Part shown: one piece after another, positions 16,474-24,076 of the stretch | Layout: each line of letters opens with the position of its first letter | Position numbering within the stretch: the first letter of the stretch is position 1 | Assembly: GCF_047228935.1 (NCBI RefSeq) | Contig: NZ_JBFEGG010000003.1 | Location: 310,001-374,000 of the forward strand | Origin: Ornithinibacillus sp047228935 | Lineage (GTDB): Bacteria; Bacillota; Bacilli; Bacillales; Amphibacillaceae | DNA: 64,000 nt | Reading direction: 5' to 3' | Notes under the pieces: model-generated | What the model saw: the letters and a program-made list of their open reading frames with translations, nothing else | The model's database searches: none | Told to the model about the DNA's origin: nothing | Program-made: the position numbers and the translations under genes

Positions 16474-17169
16474 GTGAAACGGATATTATTTGTAAGTATC
16501 TTATGTATGTTTAGTTTTGCAATCGTAATGGGCCCAGTTAATAGCTATGCGAATGTTTCCGCTGGAAATTCCGAGATTGATATTAGTTTATCGCCAACAG
16601 ATGTTTTATTTGAGGTTAGTAATATGAAACCAGGGGATTGGGCTCCGAGAGAGCTTACTATTAAAAACAATGGAAAGCAGGACTTCTCCTATCAGATGAG
16701 CATTAGTAATGAAGGGGACGAAAAATTATTTAACGAACTTCTATTAGAAATTACGGATAAGGACAGTTCCATTTATAATGGAAAACTAGTTGAATTTGAC
16801 GTACTGCCTAAGAGATTACTTGAAGCAACTGAAAGTGAGAAGTTAACCATTACGCTTCGTTTCCCTGAACATTTAGGTAATGAATTCCAGGGACTTAGTA
16901 CAAGTTTTAAACTTACGTTTGTTGCAGAAGGTAGTGAAAACTCTATAGATCCAGAAGACCCAAAAAATGGCGATAAGAATCCAGTAGCAAATGATGAGGT
17001 AGACGGTGTCATCAATACCGGTGATGATCATACAGGAGGTAAGCAGCTTCCTAATACAGCATCAAATATGTTTAATTATTTAGTTATAGGTGCTTGTTTA
17101 CTAATTGCGGGAATACTTATCTCATTAATTTCGAAAAGAAAGAGAAAAGCTCGGATTAGTAAGGTATAA
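16474..17169 (+). CDS. LPXTG-type (LPNTA) surface protein with a TasA-like motif
   Basis: A 231-residue secreted protein, likely sortase-anchored. It has a Sec signal peptide (to about SYA, residue 26), a beta-rich domain, an acidic linker, then LPNTA at 192-196, a hydrophobic stretch and a basic tail KRKRKARISKV. LPNTA is the sorting signal type used by class D sortases. The segment DISLSPTDVLFEVSNMKPGD...RELTIKNNGKQD aligns with LDLSVDPTT...VGNLKPGD...REFVLSNDGSLD of the TasA-like protein, so I infer a TasA-related fold. GTG start with AAAAGGGGGCAATCAA. It may covalently anchor matrix fibres to the wall; this is inference. Confidence 0.85.
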   Translation: MKRILFVSILCMFSFAIVMGPVNSYANVSAGNSEIDISLSPTDVLFEVSNMKPGDWAPRELTIKNNGKQDFSYQMSISNEGDEKLFNELLLEITDKDSSIYNGKLVEFDVLPKRLLEATESEKLTITLRFPEHLGNEFQGLSTSFKLTFVAEGSENSIDPEDPKNGDKNPVANDEVDGVINTGDDHTGGKQLPNTASNMFNYLVIGACLLIAGILISLISKRKRKARISKV

Positions 17170-17253
17170 ATTATCATTAAAAGTATTATTTCTGCAAACT
17201 CCTCGTACAAAACTAGTTACATTCTGACAAAACAAGACACACATGAAGTACTA

Positions 17254-17268
17254 GTTCTTTAGTATAAT
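17254..17268 (+). promoter_or_regulatory. putative sinI promoter -10 element with adjacent SinR-like box
   Basis: TATAAT at 17263-17268 suits a start about 12 bases before the riboswitch. No good -35 is visible. GTTCTTT at 17254-17260, an exact SinR-type box, lies directly in front of the -10 element, hinting at SinR feedback on its own antagonist. Confidence 0.45.
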
Positions 17269-17286
17269 ATAATTAGAATATAATAC

Positions 17287-17367
17287 CATCTATACAAAGG
17301 CAAACCCATTGAAAGGTGGGGACGCAAAATCACAGGTCCATTCTTGGATGGCTGGATTGCATAGATA
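17287..17367 (+). ncRNA. cyclic-di-GMP-I (GEMM-I) riboswitch
   Basis: The conserved features are all present in order: a closing stem ATCTAT / ATAGAT (17288-17293 with 17361-17366); GGCAAACC (17299-17306); a GAAA tetraloop (17311-17314) on a CCCA/TGGG stem; GGACGCAAA (17320-17328); CACAGGTCC and a second hairpin; and GGCTGGATTGC at the 3' side. It binds c-di-GMP in known examples. It ends only about 6 bases before the ribosome site of sinI, with no terminator between, so control of translation is more likely than of transcription. CCCAT (17305-17309) could pair with ATGGG (17371-17375) in an alternative fold that hides the ribosome site. Confidence 0.92.
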
Positions 17368-17385
17368 ACTATGGGGGATGGGGAT

Positions 17386-17514
17386 TTGAATAAAGTGGAA
17401 AAAGAGATCAGTTTAGACTATGAGTGGATCTTGTTAATCAAGGAGGCAAAAAAGCAAGGGATAACTTTAGAAGAAGTTCGTCTATTTCTAGCTGAAGCCA
17501 AGAAACATACATAA
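17386..17514 (+). CDS. sinI: SinI-like anti-repressor
   Basis: A 42-residue protein that should bind and inactivate SinR. Its core LDYEWILLIKEAKKQGITLEEVRLFL matches the SinI helix-pair motif (B. subtilis: LDQEWVELMVEAKEANISPEEIRKYL). It lies immediately upstream of sinR, as expected. The start is ambiguous: TTG 17386 has GGGGGAT about seven bases ahead; an in-frame ATG at 17371 (47 residues) abuts the riboswitch and has no ribosome site; a GTG at 17395 is also possible. The short leader and the riboswitch directly upstream mean c-di-GMP probably sets SinI level. Confidence 0.88.
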   Translation: MNKVEKEISLDYEWILLIKEAKKQGITLEEVRLFLAEAKKHT

Positions 17515-17596
17515 GACTTTTGGTGTATTTTTGTACTTTATATAGAACTGCTCACCTATTATGTGGTATAATTTCGCTTGAAAGAGGTGAGTCGAC

Positions 17597-17923
17597 TTGA
17601 TCGGAGAAAAAATTAAACAACTACGTAAAGAAAAGAAAATGTCAATATCGGAACTCGCAGAAAAAGCGAATGTCGCAAAATCTTACTTAAGTTCAATCGA
17701 ACGTAACCTCCAATCGAATCCATCAATCCAGTTTATTGAGAAAATAAGCGCGGTTTTAGGTGTCTCTGTTAATGAGTTAATTAATACAAATGACGCAGTT
17801 GAACTAGAAGATTTAGATGGCGAGTGGCTTAAAATAGTCAAAGAGGCTATGGAGTCCGGTGTTTCTAAAGAGGAATTTAAAAACTTTCTTGAATTTAATA
17901 AATGGAGAAAAAATCAAAACTAA
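17597..17923 (+). CDS. sinR: SinR-family transcriptional repressor of biofilm genes
   Basis: A 108-residue DNA-binding repressor. The N-terminal XRE-type helix-turn-helix (residues ~6-60) contains ELAEKANVAKSYLSSIERNLQSNPSIQFIEKISAVL, nearly identical to B. subtilis SinR. The C-terminal SinI-like dimerisation helix is DLDGEWLKIVKEAMESGVSKEEFKNFLEFNKWRK. TTG start with GAAAGAGGTGAGT ahead. SinR represses matrix operons in B. subtilis and matching GTTCTTT boxes occur ahead of tasA and of sinI here. The 82-base gap from sinI may hold its own weak promoter. Confidence 0.96.
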   Translation: MIGEKIKQLRKEKKMSISELAEKANVAKSYLSSIERNLQSNPSIQFIEKISAVLGVSVNELINTNDAVELEDLDGEWLKIVKEAMESGVSKEEFKNFLEFNKWRKNQN

Positions 17924-17931
17924 GACCGTGG

Positions 17932-17956
17932 GCCAAACTGCGGTTTTTTATTTTTG
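17932..17956 (+). terminator. weak terminator after sinR
   Basis: A short ACCG / CGGT stem followed by TTTTTTATTTTT. The stem is weak, so some readthrough into vanZ is likely. Confidence 0.5.
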
Positions 17957-17998
17957 TGGTATCATTGTGAAAAAACATTAGACAAGTATGGTGGAATG

Positions 17999-18481
17999 AT
18001 GATTCGTAAACTTAAGTACTGGTTTTTACCAATTATATGGATGGCAATTATTTTTATTTCTTCATCAACACCTTATGAGAAACAGGATATAAAACCGTAT
18101 CTTACAGGTGTAATTGATTTTTCATTTATAAGACCCTATCTTAGTTGGGTTTCTTTTTATTATAATCAGTCAGAAGTTAGTATTGCTGCCTTAGGAGAAA
18201 ATGGATTTATAGAGTTTTTCATTCGGAAAGGAGCCCATTTCGGTTCTTTCTTTATTTTAACAATTCTTATTACGATAGCTTTACGAAAGACATTAGAATG
18301 GAATTTACAAAAAATTCTAGTTGTCTCATTCTCAATCGCATTTGCATATGCTATTATTGATGAAGTACATCAAGGATTCACACCAAATAGAACGCCTTAT
18401 TATGGAGATGTATTAATTGATGGCTTTGGAGCTATAATAGCTTGCTTCATTCTATTAAATTGGCTAAAAAAACGTTTGTAA
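17999..18481 (+). CDS. VanZ-family membrane protein
   Basis: A 160-residue integral membrane protein with about four spans. The VanZ-like signature is present: IRKGAHFGSFFILTILI, then AYAIIDEVHQGFTPNRTPYYGDVLIDGFGAI. VanZ proteins give low-level teicoplanin resistance in enterococci; most Bacillus homologues have unknown roles in the envelope. The start is either ATG 17996 or ATG 17999; GGTGGA lies very close to them, so the choice is uncertain, and a TTG at 17954 would add 14 non-hydrophobic residues. It follows sinR with weak separation and may be partly co-transcribed. Confidence 0.85.
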   Translation: MIRKLKYWFLPIIWMAIIFISSSTPYEKQDIKPYLTGVIDFSFIRPYLSWVSFYYNQSEVSIAALGENGFIEFFIRKGAHFGSFFILTILITIALRKTLEWNLQKILVVSFSIAFAYAIIDEVHQGFTPNRTPYYGDVLIDGFGAIIACFILLNWLKKRL

Positions 18482-18575
18482 AAATTATTTAATAGAATTG
18501 TGGTCAAAAAGGCATCGATTTTGTGATAAGATAGGTTTCAATAATATCAAAACACTAGGTCAAGGCGGTAATGTA

Positions 18576-18731
18576 ATGGTTGAACGTGAGTTTTTTAAGA
18601 ATATGATGAAGAGAGTTATTGATGATACTGAAAAAAATAAAATACGTTCATCTGATGAACTAATTCAAACACTGATTAAAGAGTTAAGTGATCAAGGAGC
18701 ATTCAAAGAGGAGAAACGTATTGTAAATTAA
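18576..18731 (+). CDS. small hypothetical protein
   Basis: A 51-residue charged, helical protein (MVEREFFKNMMKRVID...). I do not recognise the family. ATG 18576 is chosen because AAGGCGG lies 9-10 bases ahead; upstream in-frame codons give an unlikely extension. A hairpin follows at once, supporting a real transcription unit. It sits between vanZ and nagA. It does not resemble SinI in sequence. Confidence 0.5.
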   Translation: MVEREFFKNMMKRVIDDTEKNKIRSSDELIQTLIKELSDQGAFKEEKRIVN

Positions 18732-18743
18732 TTGGTGATCAAA

Positions 18744-18772
18744 GAGGAGCTATTCTTTTGGAATAGCTCCTC
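18744..18772 (+). terminator. hairpin after the 51-residue ORF
   Basis: Perfect 12-bp stem GAGGAGCTATTC / GAATAGCTCCTC with a 5-nt loop, but little T-run after it. Confidence 0.65.
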
Positions 18773-18864
18773 TATGCGTAGGCCGTAACATCGCCCTTAA
18801 CTGGACAACTCTATAGCCTTATGCTACTTTGTAATTGTATTTTGAAGGGTAGGTAATATACAGA

Positions 18865-20043
18865 ATGGATCATACATCACTATTAATAAGAAATGTAAAC
18901 GTATACTTAGAGAAAGAAGTATTAGTAAATGGTAGTTTATTAATAGAACGAGGTAAGATTAAAGCAATTTTTCGAGAAAAAGAAATACCGAATAGTTATC
19001 CAAGTCATTTTAAGATTATGGATGTAGGAGGCTTAAATGCTGTACCGGGATTTATTGATGGCCACATTCATGGTGCAAATGGATCAGATGTTATGGATGG
19101 AACAGAAGAATCATTAGATAATATAGCAAAGGTACTGCCAAAAGAAGGAACCACTAGTTTCTTAGCTACTACAATCACACAGTCTCAAGAGAATATTGAA
19201 CTGGCACTCCAAAATATAGCAGATTATCAAATAAAAGAAGGCTTTGCTGAGGTTCTCGGTATCCATTTAGAAGGACCATTTATTGAGGAAAGTAGAAAAG
19301 GCGCACAACCTTTAGAGCATATTCACAGACCAGATAAAGTATTGTTTGATAAATGGCAGGCGATTGCTAACAATAAAATTAAAACAATTACCATGGCACC
19401 AGAACATGATGAGGACGGTTCGTTTATCCGATACTTAGCAGAGCAGGGGATAAATGTTTCTGCGGGTCATACTGCTATAAATTTTAATGGAATGAAAAAA
19501 GCAGTATTACATGGGGTAAAGCAAGTTACTCATCTATGTAATGCGATGAACGGTATTCATCACCGTGATATTGGGGTTGTTGGTGCGGCATTTTTGTTGG
19601 AAGAATTACGTGCGGAATTAATAGCAGACGGGATTCATGTAGTACCAGAAATGTTAAAATTAATCTATCAAAATATGGGTAGTGAAAGACTACTTTTAAT
19701 TACGGATGCCATGCGGGCAAAATGCCTCAACGCTGGCACTTATGATCTTGGTGGCCAAATGGTATTCGTTGATGAGGAGAAAGCTGTTTTAGAGGACGGT
19801 ACCTTGGCTGGTAGTATTTTGAAAATGGACCAGGGGGTACGGCAGCTTCTGAGGTTACCGGGTGTTGGTTTTGAAGATATTATCAAAATGACTAGTGCTA
19901 ACCCAGCGAAGCAAATTGGTTATTTTGATAGAAAAGGTAGTATTGAAGAAGGAAAAGATGCAGATATCCTATTAGTTGATAGCAAATACAACATACGATA
20001 TACATTTTGTCGTGGAGTTATGGCGTATAAAGGAGAAGAATGA
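18865..20043 (+). CDS. nagA: N-acetylglucosamine-6-phosphate deacetylase
   Basis: A cytosolic amidohydrolase that converts GlcNAc-6-P to GlcN-6-P and acetate during amino-sugar and cell-wall recycling. The 392-residue length is usual. The metal-site signature PGFIDGHIHG lies near residue 65, the LEGPFI glutamate near 135, SAGHT near 200, and the catalytic Asp in ITDAM near 280. The substrate loop reads LCNAMNGIHHRD where most NagA have NAM(P/S)xxHHR, a mild variant. The ATG has a GGGTAGGTAATA site. It overlaps no gene but is one base from nagB, so they form an operon. No NagR (GntR) gene is present. Confidence 0.95.
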   Translation: MDHTSLLIRNVNVYLEKEVLVNGSLLIERGKIKAIFREKEIPNSYPSHFKIMDVGGLNAVPGFIDGHIHGANGSDVMDGTEESLDNIAKVLPKEGTTSFLATTITQSQENIELALQNIADYQIKEGFAEVLGIHLEGPFIEESRKGAQPLEHIHRPDKVLFDKWQAIANNKIKTITMAPEHDEDGSFIRYLAEQGINVSAGHTAINFNGMKKAVLHGVKQVTHLCNAMNGIHHRDIGVVGAAFLLEELRAELIADGIHVVPEMLKLIYQNMGSERLLLITDAMRAKCLNAGTYDLGGQMVFVDEEKAVLEDGTLAGSILKMDQGVRQLLRLPGVGFEDIIKMTSANPAKQIGYFDRKGSIEEGKDADILLVDSKYNIRYTFCRGVMAYKGEE

Positions 20044-20044
20044 A

Positions 20045-20776
20045 ATGAATATAATTCCTGTTAAGAATTATCAAGATATGAGTAGAAAAGCCGCAGAGAT
20101 AGTCTCGGAAACAATTAACACAATGGATAAACCTGTGTTAGGACTTGCAACGGGTTCAACCCCTGAAGGGCTTTATCAGTGTTTAATTAATGAGCATAAA
20201 GAAGGTAACATTTCTTTCCGTCACGTGACGACGTTTAATTTAGATGAATATGTTGGATTACATGGGAGTGATCCCAATAGTTACCGATATTATATGTATG
20301 ATAAGTTATTCCGGCATATTGATATTGAATTAGAAAATACATATGTACCAAATGGAGTAGCAGAGGATTTAGAGAAAGAATGTACTTCCTATGAGAACTT
20401 AATTCAAGAACATGCTTCCATTGATTTACAAATACTTGGTATCGGATTAAATGGTCATATTGGTTTTAATGAACCAGGTACTTCGTTCACTAGTCGTACC
20501 CATATAGTAGAATTGGATGAAATAACTCGACAAGCAAATGCCCGTTTTTTTAAAAGCTTGGACGACGTGCCAACCCAAGCAATAACAACTGGAATTGGGA
20601 CCATCATGGAAAGCAAAAAAATAATTTTACTTATTTCAGGAGAAAATAAAGCCGAAACAGTTGCTCGTTTAGTAAACGGGGAAATTTCGGAAACTTTTCC
20701 TGCTTCGATTTTAAATGAACATTCAAATGTTACCATTATTGCCGATGTAGCTTCTTTATCAAAACTATCAAAATAA
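20045..20776 (+). CDS. nagB: glucosamine-6-phosphate deaminase
   Basis: Converts GlcN-6-P to fructose-6-P and ammonia, feeding amino sugars into glycolysis. The protein is 243 residues, as in Bacillus NagB. Motifs: LATGSTPEGLY, TFNLDEYVG with catalytic Asp67, and GIGLNGHIGFNEPG with His138 and Glu143. ATG 20045 has AAAGGAGAAG upstream inside the end of nagA; a longer in-frame start within nagA is not credible. It is the last gene of the nagAB operon. Confidence 0.96.
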   Translation: MNIIPVKNYQDMSRKAAEIVSETINTMDKPVLGLATGSTPEGLYQCLINEHKEGNISFRHVTTFNLDEYVGLHGSDPNSYRYYMYDKLFRHIDIELENTYVPNGVAEDLEKECTSYENLIQEHASIDLQILGIGLNGHIGFNEPGTSFTSRTHIVELDEITRQANARFFKSLDDVPTQAITTGIGTIMESKKIILLISGENKAETVARLVNGEISETFPASILNEHSNVTIIADVASLSKLSK

Positions 20777-21070
20777 CTGAGATTGGAATAGTCGGATTGG
20801 TCATTATTGCAAAAATGAATAAACTAGTAGTAATACGATGCTTTCTTCTAGCAAGAGGCGACAACTACCGAAAAATGCCCCGCTGTGTCAACTTATCCAT
20901 CGGGCGGCAGTTAAGCTAAGCTGCTAAAATAGAGAACTTCAAAGATGTTTTGCCCCTGTATCTGCTTCGAAGCGTTTCTTGCAAATACAGGGGCAACATC
21001 TCGGTGTACTCTGTTACTCTTCCTTCGAAGCAATCTCCGCTTATTTCGGTAAGCTGATGGAAGATTCCTT
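20777..21070. other. intergenic region with a long imperfect palindrome
   Basis: About 290 bases between convergent nagB and yvyE, GC-richer than its surroundings. Arms at 20944-20961 and 20985-21000 (GATG..GCCCCTGTAT / ATACAGGGGCAACATC) form a 16-bp stem with a two-base bulge. There is no coding evidence. It may be a bidirectional terminator or a remnant of a repeat element. Confidence 0.5.
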
Positions 21071-21721
21071 TTATTCTTTAGTACTTTCAACAACTATTTC
21101 TATATATTTGTCATTGGTGTGGTTAATAGTAGACTGACCATTTGTTATATCGGTTATCCAATTTTGGAATGCTTTTTCCTTACCAACTTCTACATAAACG
21201 ATAAATGCCACATTCTCTAAATATTCGATTGTTTCCAAAATATGTTCTGAATTTCGAAGTTCATTTTCTAATTTACCAAGTAAGGAATAGTCTACTGTGA
21301 TGGAGAATCCTTTCATAAGTTGTCTTTTAACAATTCCGACTGCTTTTAAAGCTTCAGATGTTGAGCTACCATAAGCTCTAATTAATCCACCAGCTCCTAG
21401 CTTGATGCCACCGAAATATCTAGTAACAACGACTGCTGTATCCTTTAAATTTTGCTTTTTAAGAACTTCCAGTATCGGTACTCCAGCCGTTCCACTAGGT
21501 TCTCCATCATCATTTGCTTTTTGAATATGGTCATGCTCTCCAATAACGTATGCTGAACAATTATGTGTAGCATCATGATATTTTTTCTTCATTTCTTGTA
21601 TAAAGCTTTGAGCTTCTTCTTCTGTTTCCACACGCTTGATGGTACCAATGAACCTCGACTTTTGAATGACAATCTCGTGGGTTCCACCATCCTTTTTTAC
21701 AGTATAGTACCTAGATAACAC
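21071..21721 (-). CDS. yvyE: IMPACT/YigZ-family protein YvyE
   Basis: A 216-residue cytosolic protein of the YigZ/IMPACT family. The signature DDGEPSGTAGVPILEVL and TRYFGGIKLGAGGLIRAYGSS lies in the N-terminal IMPACT domain; the C-terminal ~70 residues fit the DUF1949 (EF-G-like) domain. Role uncertain, perhaps in translation or stress. In B. subtilis yvyE is also the divergent neighbour of degS, as here. Confidence 0.92.
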   Translation of the reverse strand: MLSRYYTVKKDGGTHEIVIQKSRFIGTIKRVETEEEAQSFIQEMKKKYHDATHNCSAYVIGEHDHIQKANDDGEPSGTAGVPILEVLKKQNLKDTAVVVTRYFGGIKLGAGGLIRAYGSSTSEALKAVGIVKRQLMKGFSITVDYSLLGKLENELRNSEHILETIEYLENVAFIVYVEVGKEKAFQNWITDITNGQSTINHTNDKYIEIVVESTKE

Positions 21722-21910
21722 AGGAAAAAATCCTCCCTTGAATACAAATATAGTTAAAAATTTCTAAAAAATGTTTTAGTAAAGAATTGGTTGGGTAGTA
21801 GTAACTAGGGAATATGAAAATTTTATAACATTTTTTAAAATATTTTCGATATAACCCTATAAAAAATAATTCCTAACGCGTATAATTATACCATAGGTTG
21901 GTGAGTGCTG

Positions 21911-23056
21911 ATGGCAGTAAAAACTAGGGAGAAAGCATTAGATTTTATACTGGATGAAATGGTAGACGTAGTCGAAAATAGTAAGGATGAGATTTTTCAT
22001 ATTAGTGAAGAGGCTCGTTCGGAGTATGAACAATTGCTTGGGGAACTAGAGTACACCAAAGCTAAAGTTTTACAATACATAGATGATGGTGACAAATTAG
22101 AGCATAATGTTCGCTATTCTAGAAAACGTTTATCCGAAGTTAGTAAATATTTTGATCGCTATTCAGAAGATGAGATTCGTGAAATCTATGAAACTACTCA
22201 TGAGCTTCAGACGAAACTAGCAATGCTTCGTCAAGAGGAAAGAGCACTACGTGAAAAACGTGATGACTTAGAACGAAGATTAAAAAACTTAGACCAAACA
22301 ATTAAGCGCGCAGAAAACCTTGCAAACAAAATTTCCGTTATCCTCACATATTTAACTGATGACTTTAGACAAGTTAACGAAATGCTAGAGGAAGCAAAGG
22401 AAAAACAAGAATTTGGTTTAAAAATCATCGAGGCACAAGAAGAAGAGCGTAAACGAATTTCTCGAGAAATCCATGATGGACCAGCACAAATGCTAGCAAA
22501 TATTCTACTACGATCTGAATTAGTAGATCGTACATTCCGTGAAGGCAGTCCAGAGGATGCAATAGAGGAAATTCGTAGTGTTCGAAAAATGGTCCGTTCT
22601 TCCCTATATGAAGTTCGCCGTATCATTTATGATCTAAGGCCAATGGCACTAGATGACCTAGGACTCATCCCTACGATTAAAAAATATATTAATACAACGT
22701 CAGAGTATAACAATGTCAAAATCGAATTTACGTCGATTGGTGAAGTTAAACGGATTAATCAAAAATATGAAATTGCATTTTTTAGATTAGCCCAGGAAGC
22801 AATCCAAAATGCCGTAAAACACGCGGAAGCAACTCGTATTACAGTTAAAATTGAAATTTGCTCAAGAAATTTAAATTTAATTGTGGAAGATAATGGGAAA
22901 GGCTTCGATCCTACTATTAAACGAGATAAATCATTTGGTTTAATGGGGATGAGAGAGCGTGTTGAGATGTTTGATGGTGTAATGGACATTAAATCAGCTA
23001 TTGGCAAAGGCACAAAAATAGCAATTCGGGTACCTTATCAAAGAGCCCTTATTTAA
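21911..23056 (+). CDS. degS: DegS sensor histidine kinase
   Basis: A cytosolic sensor kinase that phosphorylates DegU, controlling exoenzymes, motility, competence and biofilms. It is 381 residues, close to B. subtilis DegS (385). The N-terminal half is a long coiled-coil sensor domain (to about residue 175). The HisKA_3 motif RISREIHDGPAQ places the phospho-His near residue 188. The ATPase domain has VEDNGKGFD and SFGLMGMRERVEMFDG. No membrane span is present, as expected. ATG 21911 has GGTGAG six bases ahead. degU follows after 77 bases. Confidence 0.96.
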   Translation: MAVKTREKALDFILDEMVDVVENSKDEIFHISEEARSEYEQLLGELEYTKAKVLQYIDDGDKLEHNVRYSRKRLSEVSKYFDRYSEDEIREIYETTHELQTKLAMLRQEERALREKRDDLERRLKNLDQTIKRAENLANKISVILTYLTDDFRQVNEMLEEAKEKQEFGLKIIEAQEEERKRISREIHDGPAQMLANILLRSELVDRTFREGSPEDAIEEIRSVRKMVRSSLYEVRRIIYDLRPMALDDLGLIPTIKKYINTTSEYNNVKIEFTSIGEVKRINQKYEIAFFRLAQEAIQNAVKHAEATRITVKIEICSRNLNLIVEDNGKGFDPTIKRDKSFGLMGMRERVEMFDGVMDIKSAIGKGTKIAIRVPYQRALI

Positions 23057-23133
23057 ATAAATAGAGATATAGAAATTGTCTATCGTGTAAACGTAATAGG
23101 GGATAAATATTACGTATTGAGGAGGAAAAGACA

Positions 23134-23829
23134 ATGAATTTAGAAAAGACTATTAATATCGTACTAATTGATGATCATAAGCTATTCCGTGAAGGGGTTA
23201 AACGTATTTTAGAATTCGAACCATCATTTAATGTTGTAGCAGAGGGTGATGATGGGGCGATGGCAACAAAACTAGTAAAAGAATATAACCCAGATGTTAT
23301 TTTAATGGATATCAATATGCCACATATGAATGGTGTACAGGCTACAGCTGAATTAGTTCGTAATTATCCAAAATCAAAGGTTATTATTTTATCCATTCAT
23401 GATGATGAAAGCTATGTCACCCATGCACTAAAGACTGGTGCACAAGGCTATCTCTTAAAAGAGATGGACTCTAATTCTCTAATTGAAGCAATTAAGGTTG
23501 TTAGTGAAGGCGGTTCCTATTTACATCCGAAAGTGACACATAATTTAGTACAAGAATATCGTCGTTTAGCGAAAGAAACAGTTGCTGTAGGTATTGGTGC
23601 AGGTCGAATGGAATATCACCGCCCATTACACTTGCTTACAAAACGTGAATGTGAAGTACTTCAATTATTAGCGGATGGCAAAAGCAATCGTGCTGTTGCA
23701 GAGGCACTATACATTAGTGAAAAAACAGTTAAAAACCATGTAAGTAACATTCTACAAAAAATGAATGTAAATGACCGTACCCAAGCAGTAGTTTCTGCAA
23801 TAAGAAAAGGTTGGGTTGAGGTTTTATAG
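23134..23829 (+). CDS. degU: DegU response regulator
   Basis: A NarL/FixJ-type response regulator, 231 residues. The receiver domain has LIDDHKLF with Asp13-Asp14, phospho-acceptor Asp59 in VILMDINMP and Lys near 111 in GYLLKEMD. The C-terminal LuxR-type HTH contains LTKRECEVLQLLADGKSNRAVAEALYISEKTVKNHVSNILQKM. AGGAGGAAAAG precedes the ATG. The leader from degS may carry a separate promoter. It acts with DegS and is followed by a terminator. Confidence 0.97.
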   Translation: MNLEKTINIVLIDDHKLFREGVKRILEFEPSFNVVAEGDDGAMATKLVKEYNPDVILMDINMPHMNGVQATAELVRNYPKSKVIILSIHDDESYVTHALKTGAQGYLLKEMDSNSLIEAIKVVSEGGSYLHPKVTHNLVQEYRRLAKETVAVGIGAGRMEYHRPLHLLTKRECEVLQLLADGKSNRAVAEALYISEKTVKNHVSNILQKMNVNDRTQAVVSAIRKGWVEVL

Positions 23830-23844
23830 TCTACATAAGAGAAT

Positions 23845-23875
23845 CCTTGATGTCTATGATATCAAGGTTTTTTTG
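23845..23875 (+). terminator. intrinsic terminator after degU
   Basis: CCTTGAT / ATCAAGG stem with a short loop, followed by TTTTTTTG. The remaining ~200 bases to degV show only AT-rich, probably promoter-bearing sequence. Confidence 0.88.
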
Positions 23876-24076
23876 TGGGATTATTGCAATGTTTTATTGA
23901 TTTAGACAAGTGATCCACTAATGTGTTTTATAAAAAAATAAAATTAACTAGGAGATCATCATCTCTTTCAATACTTGACCTAAATATATCATGGTGCATT
24001 TTTTATAGCATTCATGTAAAATATAAAGGGCAATCATTTAAGATTATCAAAAATAACTAGGAGAGGAAGGGAAGAG

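Noticed and set aside
18498..18731. Longer 77-codon form of the small protein before nagA
   Set aside because: The upstream extension has no ribosome site, while ATG 18576 has one; the extension overlaps the likely promoter.
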